Origin: Candidatus Methanomethylophilaceae archaeon
GTDB taxonomy: Archaea > Thermoplasmatota > Thermoplasmata > Methanomassiliicoccales > Methanomethylophilaceae
Assembly (NCBI GenBank): GCA_944320485.1
Contig: CALUHQ010000010.1
Coordinates: 1-40,482 of the forward strand
DNA length: 40,482 nucleotides
Reading direction: 5' to 3'
Below, piece after piece: positions 16,684-24,178 of this stretch. Below the pieces are notes generated by a model. That model did not search any database, was not told where the DNA came from, and saw only the letters and a program-made list of their open reading frames with translations. Numbering within the stretch: the first letter of the stretch is position 1; every line of letters starts with the position of its first letter. Position numbers and translations under genes: made by a program.

Positions 16684-18615
16684 TCACTCGTCGTCCGATC
16701 CGGACCTGACCTTCACGGCCATGCCCTTCCTCATCTGCCTCATCTCGGACTCCACGAGGAACGCGCGTCCTGTGGCGATGGGTCTGTCGTCCTTGTCGGT
16801 GACGATGACCTCCTCCATGGGCCTGACCTCGGGGTCGCAGGAGAGGACGAACTGGCAGAACACGTTCTTGCCGTCGGAGACGAAGGGGACGGCGTCATCG
16901 GAGACCGCGACCCTCATGTGCGGGGCCGGGATGGCGGAGACGATCCTCTTGGCGCCCTCCATCCTCAGGGTGTACATCCCGTCGCCGGCGCGCATGGAGA
17001 GCACGTGCTCCCCGTCGGAGATGACGTTCCTGATCTTGCCGGTCTTCCTGCTGGTGACGAGCTCCACAGGCTCCCTGAACAGGGCCTCGGCGGCCTCGAT
17101 GCCGAACTGGTACCTGGCGACGGCCTTCGCCCTGATCTTGTCGGCGTCGAACTCCTCGGTGCCGTCGTCAGGGACCTTGTCGCCTTCGATCGCGGTCTTG
17201 AACCCGGCCTTGCTCAGGAACTGGAACGTGAGCCTCTCTGACTCAGTCTCAGTCTCGGAGTCGGGGATCGAGGGGAAGAGCGACTGGGCCAGGGGGTAGA
17301 GCTCGTCCAGCTCCGCCGGAACGGGCCCCCAGGGCGACACGACGATGGGGGTGTACCCTGCGCGCCTCGCTTTGGCGAACTGCTCCGCGTAGGGACGGCT
17401 GTACGGCTTGCCCTGGGTGTCCTCGAAGAGGGCGGCCTTGTCCGTGGCTGGGATGTAGCGGGTGCCGAGCCTGTCCAGGTAGCGTCTGTAGACCGGGCGG
17501 TTGCGGGACTCGGGGCCGGTGTAGAACACGGCGCCGTCCCTGCTGATGGGGTCGTAGAGCTCCATCTGACCCTGGTACTCCCTCAGCCTCCTGAGGCCGT
17601 CCAGCAGCGCGGGGTGGGCCCTGCACCTCATCTCGGCCAGCTCCCAGAGCCTGCCCTCCCTGATGTACCTCCTGACGGTGGCGAGCTCCTGCGTGATCTG
17701 GTAGAGGTTGTGCTCGGCGATGACCTTGCTGCGCTTGCTCTTGTCCATCCTCCTGAGCTCCTCGATGCTCATGCCGCGGCAGGCGGGGCAGTTGCAGTCC
17801 AGGGACTGCATGTCCTGGAGGCGGTGGGTCCCGGTGACGTCCATGAGGCGGTCGTCGCGGGCGTAGAGGGCGTAGGACGCGGAGTCGAAAAGGTCGCAGC
17901 CCATGAGGGCGGCGAGCGCGAGGAGCATGGGGTGGCCGCATCCGAAGAGGTGCACCGGGCGGCTGGGGTTGAGGCCCCTCTTGGAGGACATGACCACGTC
18001 GACCAGCTCGGCGTAGCGGTACTGCTCCATCAGCGGGACGACGCCCCCGATGGGGTGGACGTCCACGTCCATGTCGGCCATGGCCCTGGCGCTGTACTCC
18101 CTGAGGTCGGTGTAGATGGATCCCTGGACGACGCCGTTGATCATCATCTCGCCCTTCATGTCGCAGGCCTGCCTCGTGCGTTCGAGGGTGGTCTCCAGGG
18201 ACCTCTTGGTCTTCTCGTGGGACCAGTCGGGTTCCGTGAAGATGTCGAGGACGGTCCCGATGTCGGTGCCTATGGACTTCTGGAAACCGACGATCTCCTC
18301 GTTGGTGACCTCGACCTCGCCGTACATGTGGCTCTGGAACGTCCCGGAGTCGGTCATTATGACCCCTGGGAAGTCCAGGAGCTCGTGGAGCCCCTTGGCC
18401 TGGGCTTCCTCCCTGAGGGCGGGCGTGTTGCGTATGATGTAGGAGTTGGTGATGAGAGCGCGGAAGCCGAACCTGTCGTAGAGCTCCCGCGGGGGGACGG
18501 TGCGGATCTTGGGGTTGACCACGGGCAGGAGTGCCGGGGTCTCGATCGTCTTACCCGAGTTCGTGGTGTATTTGCCTATCCTGGCGAGTCCGTCCCTTCT
18601 GACTATCTCGAACAT
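16684..18615 (-). CDS. tgtA: Archaeosine tRNA-guanine transglycosylase (ArcTGT)
   Basis: The enzyme exchanges guanine-15 in the D-arm of archaeal tRNAs for preQ0, the first step to archaeosine. The catalytic TIM-barrel has MTDSGTFQSHMYGE with the nucleophile-side Asp89. The zinc site is Cys274, Cys276 and Cys279 (DCNCPAC) with His302. The last part, about residues 565-643, is a PUA RNA-binding domain, as in archaeal enzymes and unlike bacterial TGT. At 643 aa it is full length. A strong TATA box (complement of 18637-18644) lies about 25 nt before the ATG, so the transcript should be leaderless. This gene is the firmest sign that the window is archaeal. Confidence 0.95.
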   Translation of the reverse strand: MFEIVRRDGLARIGKYTTNSGKTIETPALLPVVNPKIRTVPPRELYDRFGFRALITNSYIIRNTPALREEAQAKGLHELLDFPGVIMTDSGTFQSHMYGEVEVTNEEIVGFQKSIGTDIGTVLDIFTEPDWSHEKTKRSLETTLERTRQACDMKGEMMINGVVQGSIYTDLREYSARAMADMDVDVHPIGGVVPLMEQYRYAELVDVVMSSKRGLNPSRPVHLFGCGHPMLLALAALMGCDLFDSASYALYARDDRLMDVTGTHRLQDMQSLDCNCPACRGMSIEELRRMDKSKRSKVIAEHNLYQITQELATVRRYIREGRLWELAEMRCRAHPALLDGLRRLREYQGQMELYDPISRDGAVFYTGPESRNRPVYRRYLDRLGTRYIPATDKAALFEDTQGKPYSRPYAEQFAKARRAGYTPIVVSPWGPVPAELDELYPLAQSLFPSIPDSETETESERLTFQFLSKAGFKTAIEGDKVPDDGTEEFDADKIRAKAVARYQFGIEAAEALFREPVELVTSRKTGKIRNVISDGEHVLSMRAGDGMYTLRMEGAKRIVSAIPAPHMRVAVSDDAVPFVSDGKNVFCQFVLSCDPEVRPMEEVIVTDKDDRPIATGRAFLVESEMRQMRKGMAVKVRSGSDDE

Positions 18616-18636
18616 CGACGTGCAAATGTCTTCTTT

Positions 18637-18644
18637 TATTTATA
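18637..18644 (-). promoter_or_regulatory. TATA box of tgtA
   Basis: Read on the minus strand the sequence is CCCCTATAAATAAAA, a near-ideal archaeal TATA box. Its centre is 25-26 nt from the A of the tgtA ATG. Confidence 0.7.
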
Positions 18645-18663
18645 GGGGAGAACCCGGACGGCG

Positions 18664-19071
18664 TCATTCGATGACGTCGATCCTGTTCCTGTTCATGTCG
18701 GCGAAGACCTTCGCGATCGCGTTCTTCATTATGGTGTCGGGGACGTCCTCCACGTACTCCCTCTTCCAGTCCAGGGTGGGCCTTCCGAACTTCACCATGC
18801 CCGGCTTGCCGAAGTCGCAGGACTCCTCGGCGTCCAACATCTTGATCTCGAGCCCCTCGATAATCTCGGGGATGGTCCTGTCGTTGATGTACACCTCGCT
18901 CTTGCCCTCGTCGATGAGCGTCTCCTTGTAGCTGCAGGAGACGTCGGCCATCTGCATCTCGAAGATGAGGTCGCGGATGTACTGGTTCATCACGGCGTTG
19001 GTCCTCCTGCGGATCGTGGGGTCCTCGGGGTCCTTGGAGGTGTGCCTGTACTCGATGTCGATCATCGCCAT
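18664..19071 (-). CDS. Hypothetical cytoplasmic protein, 135 aa
   Basis: I do not recognise this family with confidence. The product begins MAMIDIEYRHTS and is rich in charged residues. It has two Cys (in ADVSCSYK and AEESCDFG) and a segment EVYINDRTIPEIIEG that resembles the exposed loop of some small thioredoxin-like DUF proteins. No membrane segment or signal peptide is present. The start at 19071 is supported by TTATTAA (complement of 19094-19100) about 26 nt upstream; the alternative ATG at 19065 is two codons on. It lies 20 nt upstream of the tgtA TATA box on the same strand, so read-through into tgtA is possible, but no functional link is evident. Confidence 0.6.
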   Translation of the reverse strand: MAMIDIEYRHTSKDPEDPTIRRRTNAVMNQYIRDLIFEMQMADVSCSYKETLIDEGKSEVYINDRTIPEIIEGLEIKMLDAEESCDFGKPGMVKFGRPTLDWKREYVEDVPDTIMKNAIAKVFADMNRNRIDVIE

Positions 19072-19196
19072 GACGACCCCGATGTAAACGACGTTAATAA
19101 CCATGATGCCGGAAGCGTCGGGAATGATGCGGTGTTAACGGATGCGTCGAGCTCCCATGCGTCCGTTTTATCATCATGCCGCGGTATGACGGCCAC
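19072..19196. promoter_or_regulatory. Divergent leaderless promoters
   Basis: TTATTAA (complement of 19094-19100) faces the minus-strand gene, with its centre 26 nt from the ATG at 19071. TTTTATCA (19166-19173) faces the plus-strand surface-protein gene, about 27 nt from the ATG at 19197. Both predict leaderless transcripts. No dyad is seen between them. Confidence 0.55.
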
Positions 19197-21119
19197 ATGA
19201 GATGCCGTTCCATCGCAGCCGTGGCAGCCGTAGCGGTCCTGGCAGCCCTCCTGTTGTCGTTCGCGGCAACCGAGGACGACGGGCCGTGGGACGTTCGTTA
19301 CGATACAGGCGGGGGATCCCTGGAGGGGGACATCCCGACCAGCTACGGTCCTGGCGACACCGGTCCCCTCCCGGTACCGTCGAGGGACGGGTCCGTGTTC
19401 ACCGGATGGTATCTGGACGAGGCCCTGACCGATGGGCCCTTCGATTCGTTCCTGGGACTGTCCGGGGACCTGGTCCTCCACGCGGCATGGATCCCGGCAG
19501 AGGAGCATTCGGTCTCGTACAACCTGTACGGCGGATCCCTGCCCGACGGCGCGCAGGGGTCGTTCGTGGGAGGCATCGGGACGGTCCTGCCGGTCCCGGT
19601 AAAGGAGGGTCACCGTTTCGGTGGATGGTTCTACGATGCCGGATACACGGAGCCCGTGGTCGAGATAGGGAGGGATGTCCTGTGGGACGTCGAGGTCCAT
19701 GCCTGCTGGACGGAGGAAGACGTCACCGGCAACGGATTCGTATGGGACGTCTCCGGTGTGTACTACAACGGGGATGTGGAGCACCTCATCGACGGCACCC
19801 TCAGCACGGAGTTCATAGCCGAAACGGGATCGGAGTTCTACTGGGAGACCCGTTACGACATCACGTACTCGTGGCCGAGCGGATCCACCCACGACGGACG
19901 CACGGTCACAGGCTGGTCGGGAGTCGACCTCTCCGGCATGGAGTATGTCGGCACCGGCGAGGCCTGCGGGTACCCGTGCACGATATGGAGCGACGGGGAA
20001 GGCAGCACGATCTGGCTCTACCTTCTGTGGGTCCAGGTACTCACGGTCACCGTCGACGGGGACGACGTCACGGTATCCGAGTTGTCCGATTGGTACGCCT
20101 TCCAACCGGAGACCTCGTTCATGCCGGAGGTGACGTCCGAGTATCCGGTATCGGTCTCCGGCGTCAGGGAGACGACTATAGGGGGCGGCCTTCAACTCAC
20201 GGCATCCGGCGACGGTTTCTCGGGATGGTATGTGAACGGGGTCAGGGTGTCCGACGACCCCGTGCTCCGTCTGGACAGGGCGGATCCCGGGCAGCGCATA
20301 ACGGCGGGGTCCGACCTGGACTACGTCGTCCTGGAATCCGGCGTCGACGACCTGTCCGGATTCGGATTCGGAGCGGTGACCGTCACGGACGATGACGGAT
20401 CCGAGGTCCCGTCCGATATCGGTTCGCTCGCGCCCGGCCACTATGTAGCGTCGGGACCGGTGTCGGGATACACACTCACGATGGGGTTCTTCGTAGACGA
20501 GTGCCGCACGTTCTCCGCATCATGGGACCATGGCGGCGTGAGTTACCGTCTCAGCCTGGACCTCCTGTACAGCGACGTCTACAGGTACGGGTACCATCAC
20601 GACTACATGAACGGGTACAGGGGGAGCCTCGAGGATGCAGGCTACATAGACGCCCATCACACGGTCTCCGATAGGACACTGGCCGAGTTGGTCGGCACCC
20701 TGAGGGACATGTCCCCGGACAGGGAGGGGGCGGGGCTCGCTTCGTTCGTGCTGTCCTTCGTCCAGGCGATCCCATACTTCCATGACTCGGATGTCTTCGG
20801 GACGGAGGACTACTGGCTTTATCCTCTTGAGACACTATGGTACGGGGGCGGCGACTGCGAGGACACGACCATCCTCTACGGGACGCTGATGTCCATCGCG
20901 GGGTACGATGTGGGGTTCGTGCTGTTCGCGGACCATGCGATGACGGCGCTGGCAGTGGACGGGAGCGGGTGGTCCGTGTCGATAGACGGGAGAGAGTACC
21001 TGCTGTGCGAGACGACCAACCCGGGCTTCGCGATAGGCCAGACATCCGTCGGTCATGAGCCATCGGATGCACGTTTCGTATGCGGCGTGGGGATGCAGAG
21101 GGGTCCTTCGGGACAGTGA
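19197..21119 (+). CDS. Secreted protein with InlB-like repeats and transglutaminase-like domain
   Basis: The 640-residue product starts with a signal peptide or N-terminal anchor (MRCRS followed by an Ala/Val/Leu core to about residue 25), so it acts outside the cell. Two tandem InlB/Listeria-Bacteroides-type repeats follow (about 33-100 and 103-170), with the typical FTGWYLDEAL and FGGWFYDAGY turns. A beta-rich middle leads to a transglutaminase-like domain with Cys554 in GGDCEDT, His580 in FADHAMTA and Glu605 in LLCETT as a likely catalytic triad. Such domains can act as proteases or cross-linkers. The ATG at 19197 was chosen over 19176 because a TATA box lies 27 nt upstream. It resembles the C-terminal domain encoded at 22905-24170, where the Cys is Ser. 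Confidence 0.75.
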   Translation: MRCRSIAAVAAVAVLAALLLSFAATEDDGPWDVRYDTGGGSLEGDIPTSYGPGDTGPLPVPSRDGSVFTGWYLDEALTDGPFDSFLGLSGDLVLHAAWIPAEEHSVSYNLYGGSLPDGAQGSFVGGIGTVLPVPVKEGHRFGGWFYDAGYTEPVVEIGRDVLWDVEVHACWTEEDVTGNGFVWDVSGVYYNGDVEHLIDGTLSTEFIAETGSEFYWETRYDITYSWPSGSTHDGRTVTGWSGVDLSGMEYVGTGEACGYPCTIWSDGEGSTIWLYLLWVQVLTVTVDGDDVTVSELSDWYAFQPETSFMPEVTSEYPVSVSGVRETTIGGGLQLTASGDGFSGWYVNGVRVSDDPVLRLDRADPGQRITAGSDLDYVVLESGVDDLSGFGFGAVTVTDDDGSEVPSDIGSLAPGHYVASGPVSGYTLTMGFFVDECRTFSASWDHGGVSYRLSLDLLYSDVYRYGYHHDYMNGYRGSLEDAGYIDAHHTVSDRTLAELVGTLRDMSPDREGAGLASFVLSFVQAIPYFHDSDVFGTEDYWLYPLETLWYGGGDCEDTTILYGTLMSIAGYDVGFVLFADHAMTALAVDGSGWSVSIDGREYLLCETTNPGFAIGQTSVGHEPSDARFVCGVGMQRGPSGQ

Positions 21120-21146
21120 TATCAATCCCTTCGCGGATGAGGGGTC

Positions 21147-21932
21147 ATGGAATTCAGACCTTCGGAGTTCATGGCCAGGGTTCGTTCGTCCGTTCCCCTG
21201 GTCCATCACATCACCAACTACGTCACGGTCAACGACTGCGCCAACATCTGCATATGCGCCGGGGGCTCGCCGGTGATGACCGACGGTCCCGACACAGCGG
21301 AGATGGTCGGGATCTCGTCATCCACCGTTCTCAACATAGGTACCCTGAACCCGAGGACGGTGGACTCGATGGCCGTCGCGGCGGATGCCGCCAGAGGCAG
21401 GATCCCCATCGTCCTGGATCCCGTGGGTGCCGGGGCCACGACCTACCGCACCGAAACGGCCCAGATGCTCATGTCCAGGCATCCGGATGTGATCAAGGGC
21501 AACGCCGGGGAGATCGGAGTTCTGTCCGGGGCAGGGGGAGACGTGAGGGGTGTGGACTCCGCCGGCTCGGACGATGCGGCCGACGCCACGGTCGAGCTCG
21601 CCAGGAAGGCCGGGTGCGTAGTCGCGTCGACCGGGAAGGTCGATTACGTCTCTGACGGGAGCATCCTGCTGGAGCTCTCCAACGGATCGGACATGCTCGG
21701 GATGGTCTCCGGGACCGGATGCATGGTGTCCTCCGTCGTGGGTTGCTACGTCGGTGCCTGCGGTGCGGACGTGATGTCCGTCGCAGCGGCCATAACCGCG
21801 TTCAACGTCGCCTCGGAGAGGGCCGCCGGGGACAGCCGCGGTCCGGGCACCTTCAAACCCGCCCTCATGGACGCGCTCCACTCCCTGAATGGTGAGGAGC
21901 TGGATTCGGCGGCCAGGTGGAGGGTGCTATGA
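21147..21932 (+). CDS. thiM: Hydroxyethylthiazole kinase ThiM
   Basis: ThiM phosphorylates 4-methyl-5-(2-hydroxyethyl)thiazole so that it can be joined to HMP-PP, a salvage step of thiamine synthesis. The 261-residue ribokinase-fold protein has VHHITNYVTVNDCAN near the N-terminus, LDPVGAGATTYR in the centre, KGNAGEI, and the anion-hole motif VSGTGCMVSS. Length is normal. GAGGGGTC precedes the ATG by a few nt. Its stop overlaps the start of the carbonic anhydrase gene as ATGA, so both are on one message. It is separated from the main thi operon by the regulator pair. Confidence 0.9.
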   Translation: MEFRPSEFMARVRSSVPLVHHITNYVTVNDCANICICAGGSPVMTDGPDTAEMVGISSSTVLNIGTLNPRTVDSMAVAADAARGRIPIVLDPVGAGATTYRTETAQMLMSRHPDVIKGNAGEIGVLSGAGGDVRGVDSAGSDDAADATVELARKAGCVVASTGKVDYVSDGSILLELSNGSDMLGMVSGTGCMVSSVVGCYVGACGADVMSVAAAITAFNVASERAAGDSRGPGTFKPALMDALHSLNGEELDSAARWRVL

Positions 21933-22471
21933 TAGACGACATCCTCGAGTTCAACAGGAGGTTCGTGCGCGAGAAGGGCTACGAGCCGTACATCACCACC
22001 AAGTACCCGGACAGGAAGCTGGCGATCGTGACCTGCATGGACACGAGGCTCACGGAGCTCCTCATCGCCGCCATGGGTCTCAGGAACGGTGACGCCAAGA
22101 TCATCAAGAACGCCGGAGGCGTGATCTCCAGCCCGTTCTCCACGGAGGTACGCAGCCTCCTGGTGGGGATCTACGAGCTGGACGTGGAGGATGTGATGGT
22201 GGTGGGTCACACCGACTGCGGGGCCCAGCACATCAGCGGACCGGACATGGTGGAGGCCATGCGCTCCCGCGGGATACCCGAGAGATCGATAGAGGCCTGC
22301 CGCTACTTCGATGTGGATTTCGACAAGTGGCTGTGCGGGTTCGACTCGGTGGAGGAGTCCGTGAGGAGGTCGGTGGCCGTCCTCAGGAACCATCCGCTGA
22401 TCCCCGAGGACGTCCGCATAAGCGGGTTCATAATAGACTCCGTCACTGGGGAGTTGACGGAGGTCTGCTGA
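21929..22471 (+). CDS. Beta-class carbonic anhydrase
   Basis: This zinc enzyme interconverts CO2 and bicarbonate in the cytoplasm. The zinc and active-site residues are Cys36, Asp38 and Arg40 in CMDTR, and His94 and Cys97 in GHTDCG. At 180 aa it is of the short beta-class type found in archaea and some bacteria. The start ATG overlaps the thiM stop (ATGA), so it is translationally coupled to thiM; the reason for pairing with thiamine salvage is unclear. Its stop codon abuts the stop of the convergent pth2 gene with no bases between. Confidence 0.88.
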   Translation: MIDDILEFNRRFVREKGYEPYITTKYPDRKLAIVTCMDTRLTELLIAAMGLRNGDAKIIKNAGGVISSPFSTEVRSLLVGIYELDVEDVMVVGHTDCGAQHISGPDMVEAMRSRGIPERSIEACRYFDVDFDKWLCGFDSVEESVRRSVAVLRNHPLIPEDVRISGFIIDSVTGELTEVC

Positions 22472-22873
22472 TCAGAGCATCTTGAGGTCGCCCGTCACCT
22501 TGTCGATCTCCGAGCAGGGTGCGGGGCCGATGCCGACGCAGGTCTGGCTCCCGGGCTCGACCTGCGTCCTTCCGGCGTCGGTGATCATGCACGTGTAGAG
22601 TCCGCTGCTGCGGGCCTCGTTCATGTAGCGTATCATCTCGTCCCTGTTCGCGACCTTTAGGACGACCTTCTTCTGTCCGCCGGACATCCAGGCGTCGAAA
22701 GACTTCCTGTCCATCTTCTGTGCGCGCAGCGCCAGCTCGACGGATGCGTGTCCGACCTGGGCCGCCATCTTGCCCTTGCCCATGTCCAGGTCCGTCCTGA
22801 CGAGGACGACCACCTTGTACTCCTCATCCGCTCTGACCGCCTTGAATCCGAAGCCCATGCCGTCGGCAACCAT
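22472..22873 (-). CDS. pth2: Peptidyl-tRNA hydrolase, archaeal Pth2 type
   Basis: Pth2 frees tRNA from stalled peptidyl-tRNA. The protein has the family features VVLVRTDLDMGKGKMAAQVGHAS, GQKKVVLKV, ITDAGRTQVEPGSQTCVGIGPA and the C-terminal KVTGDLKML. The core starts near residue 18, so this protein has an N-terminal extension relative to the usual 115 aa. An ATG at 22858 is also possible: a weak TATA (TAATATC on the minus strand, centred near 22886) would place a leaderless start there. The gene is convergent with the carbonic anhydrase, stop to stop. Confidence 0.92.
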   Translation of the reverse strand: MVADGMGFGFKAVRADEEYKVVVLVRTDLDMGKGKMAAQVGHASVELALRAQKMDRKSFDAWMSGGQKKVVLKVANRDEMIRYMNEARSSGLYTCMITDAGRTQVEPGSQTCVGIGPAPCSEIDKVTGDLKML

Positions 22874-22904
22874 GAGGGATGATATTACGTTTCTGGACGG
22901 GTGC

Positions 22905-24170
22905 TCAGTCCGACACCCACAGTCCCGAGTCGCCCGAGGCGTCCTCGCCGTAGTACCTGAACGTCCCGCCGCGGTAGTCGTAGGCGGTCCCGACGCATCC
23001 CAGCGGCACCTCGGCGGTGGTCTCGCACAGGAGGTAGCGTTCGCCGCCGGCGGTCACATGGACGACATGGTACCCGTACGGGATGTCGGACGGTTCATCG
23101 TATCCGTCCAGGGACACGAGGGCCATGACATGCCCGTGGACCGTCGCCAGTCCGGAACCGAACCCCGACGCTCTGAGAAGGGAAGCGGTGAGGACGGACA
23201 GGTCGCCGGAGTCCCCCGCCCCGTTGTACAGGGTCTCGGCCGGGTAGGCCCAGTAGACGGCCTTGTTGTACAGGACGGTGTCGGAGGTCTCGTCCAGGCA
23301 GCTCTGGACGAAGTCCAGGATGAACGCGGCGTAGTCCGAGCGGTCCCCGATCTCCCCACCGTGCGTCTTCATGTACGCATCGCTGAGGCGCCCTGCAAGG
23401 GCCTTCACCGAGGGACTCTCCGTGACGAACGTCGACGCCTCCGAGACGGACGACGTCCCCCGCGGACCTCCGGAACCCGATGCGTAGAGGTACTCCTCCA
23501 GCGACACGTCGATGTACACCGTGTACGGGACGCCGTCGTGCACGAAGCTGTACTGCATGTGGTGGTCCCCGTAGAAAACGAACCATCCCATGTACACCGC
23601 GGTCTCCCCGGTGACCGCGGAGGAGCAGCTCACCGTGACCGTGTAGCGCCCTATCCCGGGGGAGATCCAGTTTATGCTGGTCGCGTCGGGATATGTGCCG
23701 GTATCCTTGGTTATGGTCTCGTACGTGCCGTTGGAATCGTTCTTCAGGACCCAGGAGAACGTGTCAAACCCCGACGACGACCGGGGATCCAGGGATATGC
23801 GCATCTCGCCGGCGTCGGTCATTGATGCCAGGAGATCCCCGTCCTCGAAGTCGCCGAACAGCTCGACGTACTCCCTGTCGGAGACTATGATGGCGTCCTC
23901 GGAGGGTCCGGTGACGTTGGTGGCACCCGGACCGAGGCCGTTGCCGTCCGGATCGTCCCATTGGACCAGGAGAACGGACAGGACCGCCGCGATGACGATC
24001 GCGATCACCGCCGCAGAGGCCAGGTGCCTGAACCTCCTGCCCTCCTGCACATCCATGAGGATGAAGCGGAGCTTGCGGCGGCTCCTCCCGCCGGTCAGGT
24101 TCTGGCCGCAGTGGGGGCAGAAGGGGGTCCTCTCGGACTCGACCTCCTCTCCGCAGTTGGGGCATCTCAT
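22905..24170 (-). CDS. Zinc-ribbon membrane protein with degenerate transglutaminase-like domain
   Basis: The 421-residue protein begins with a zinc ribbon (Cys3, Cys6, Cys18, Cys21 in CPNC and CPHC). A basic stretch and one membrane helix (about 48-71) follow, so the ribbon is cytoplasmic and the rest external. The outer part has a beta-rich segment and a transglutaminase-like domain aligned with that of the protein at 19197-21119: AETLYNGAGDSGDL, VHGHVMAL and YLLCETT. The nucleophile position is Ser321 where the other has Cys; His347 and Glu383 are kept, with the same 26-residue spacing from nucleophile to His. It may bind and not cut, or use Ser. It follows the 836-residue regulator-like gene by 8 nt and is probably its operon partner. 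Confidence 0.7.
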   Translation of the reverse strand: MRCPNCGEEVESERTPFCPHCGQNLTGGRSRRKLRFILMDVQEGRRFRHLASAAVIAIVIAAVLSVLLVQWDDPDGNGLGPGATNVTGPSEDAIIVSDREYVELFGDFEDGDLLASMTDAGEMRISLDPRSSSGFDTFSWVLKNDSNGTYETITKDTGTYPDATSINWISPGIGRYTVTVSCSSAVTGETAVYMGWFVFYGDHHMQYSFVHDGVPYTVYIDVSLEEYLYASGSGGPRGTSSVSEASTFVTESPSVKALAGRLSDAYMKTHGGEIGDRSDYAAFILDFVQSCLDETSDTVLYNKAVYWAYPAETLYNGAGDSGDLSVLTASLLRASGFGSGLATVHGHVMALVSLDGYDEPSDIPYGYHVVHVTAGGERYLLCETTAEVPLGCVGTAYDYRGGTFRYYGEDASGDSGLWVSD

Positions 24171-24178
24171 GTCAGCCG

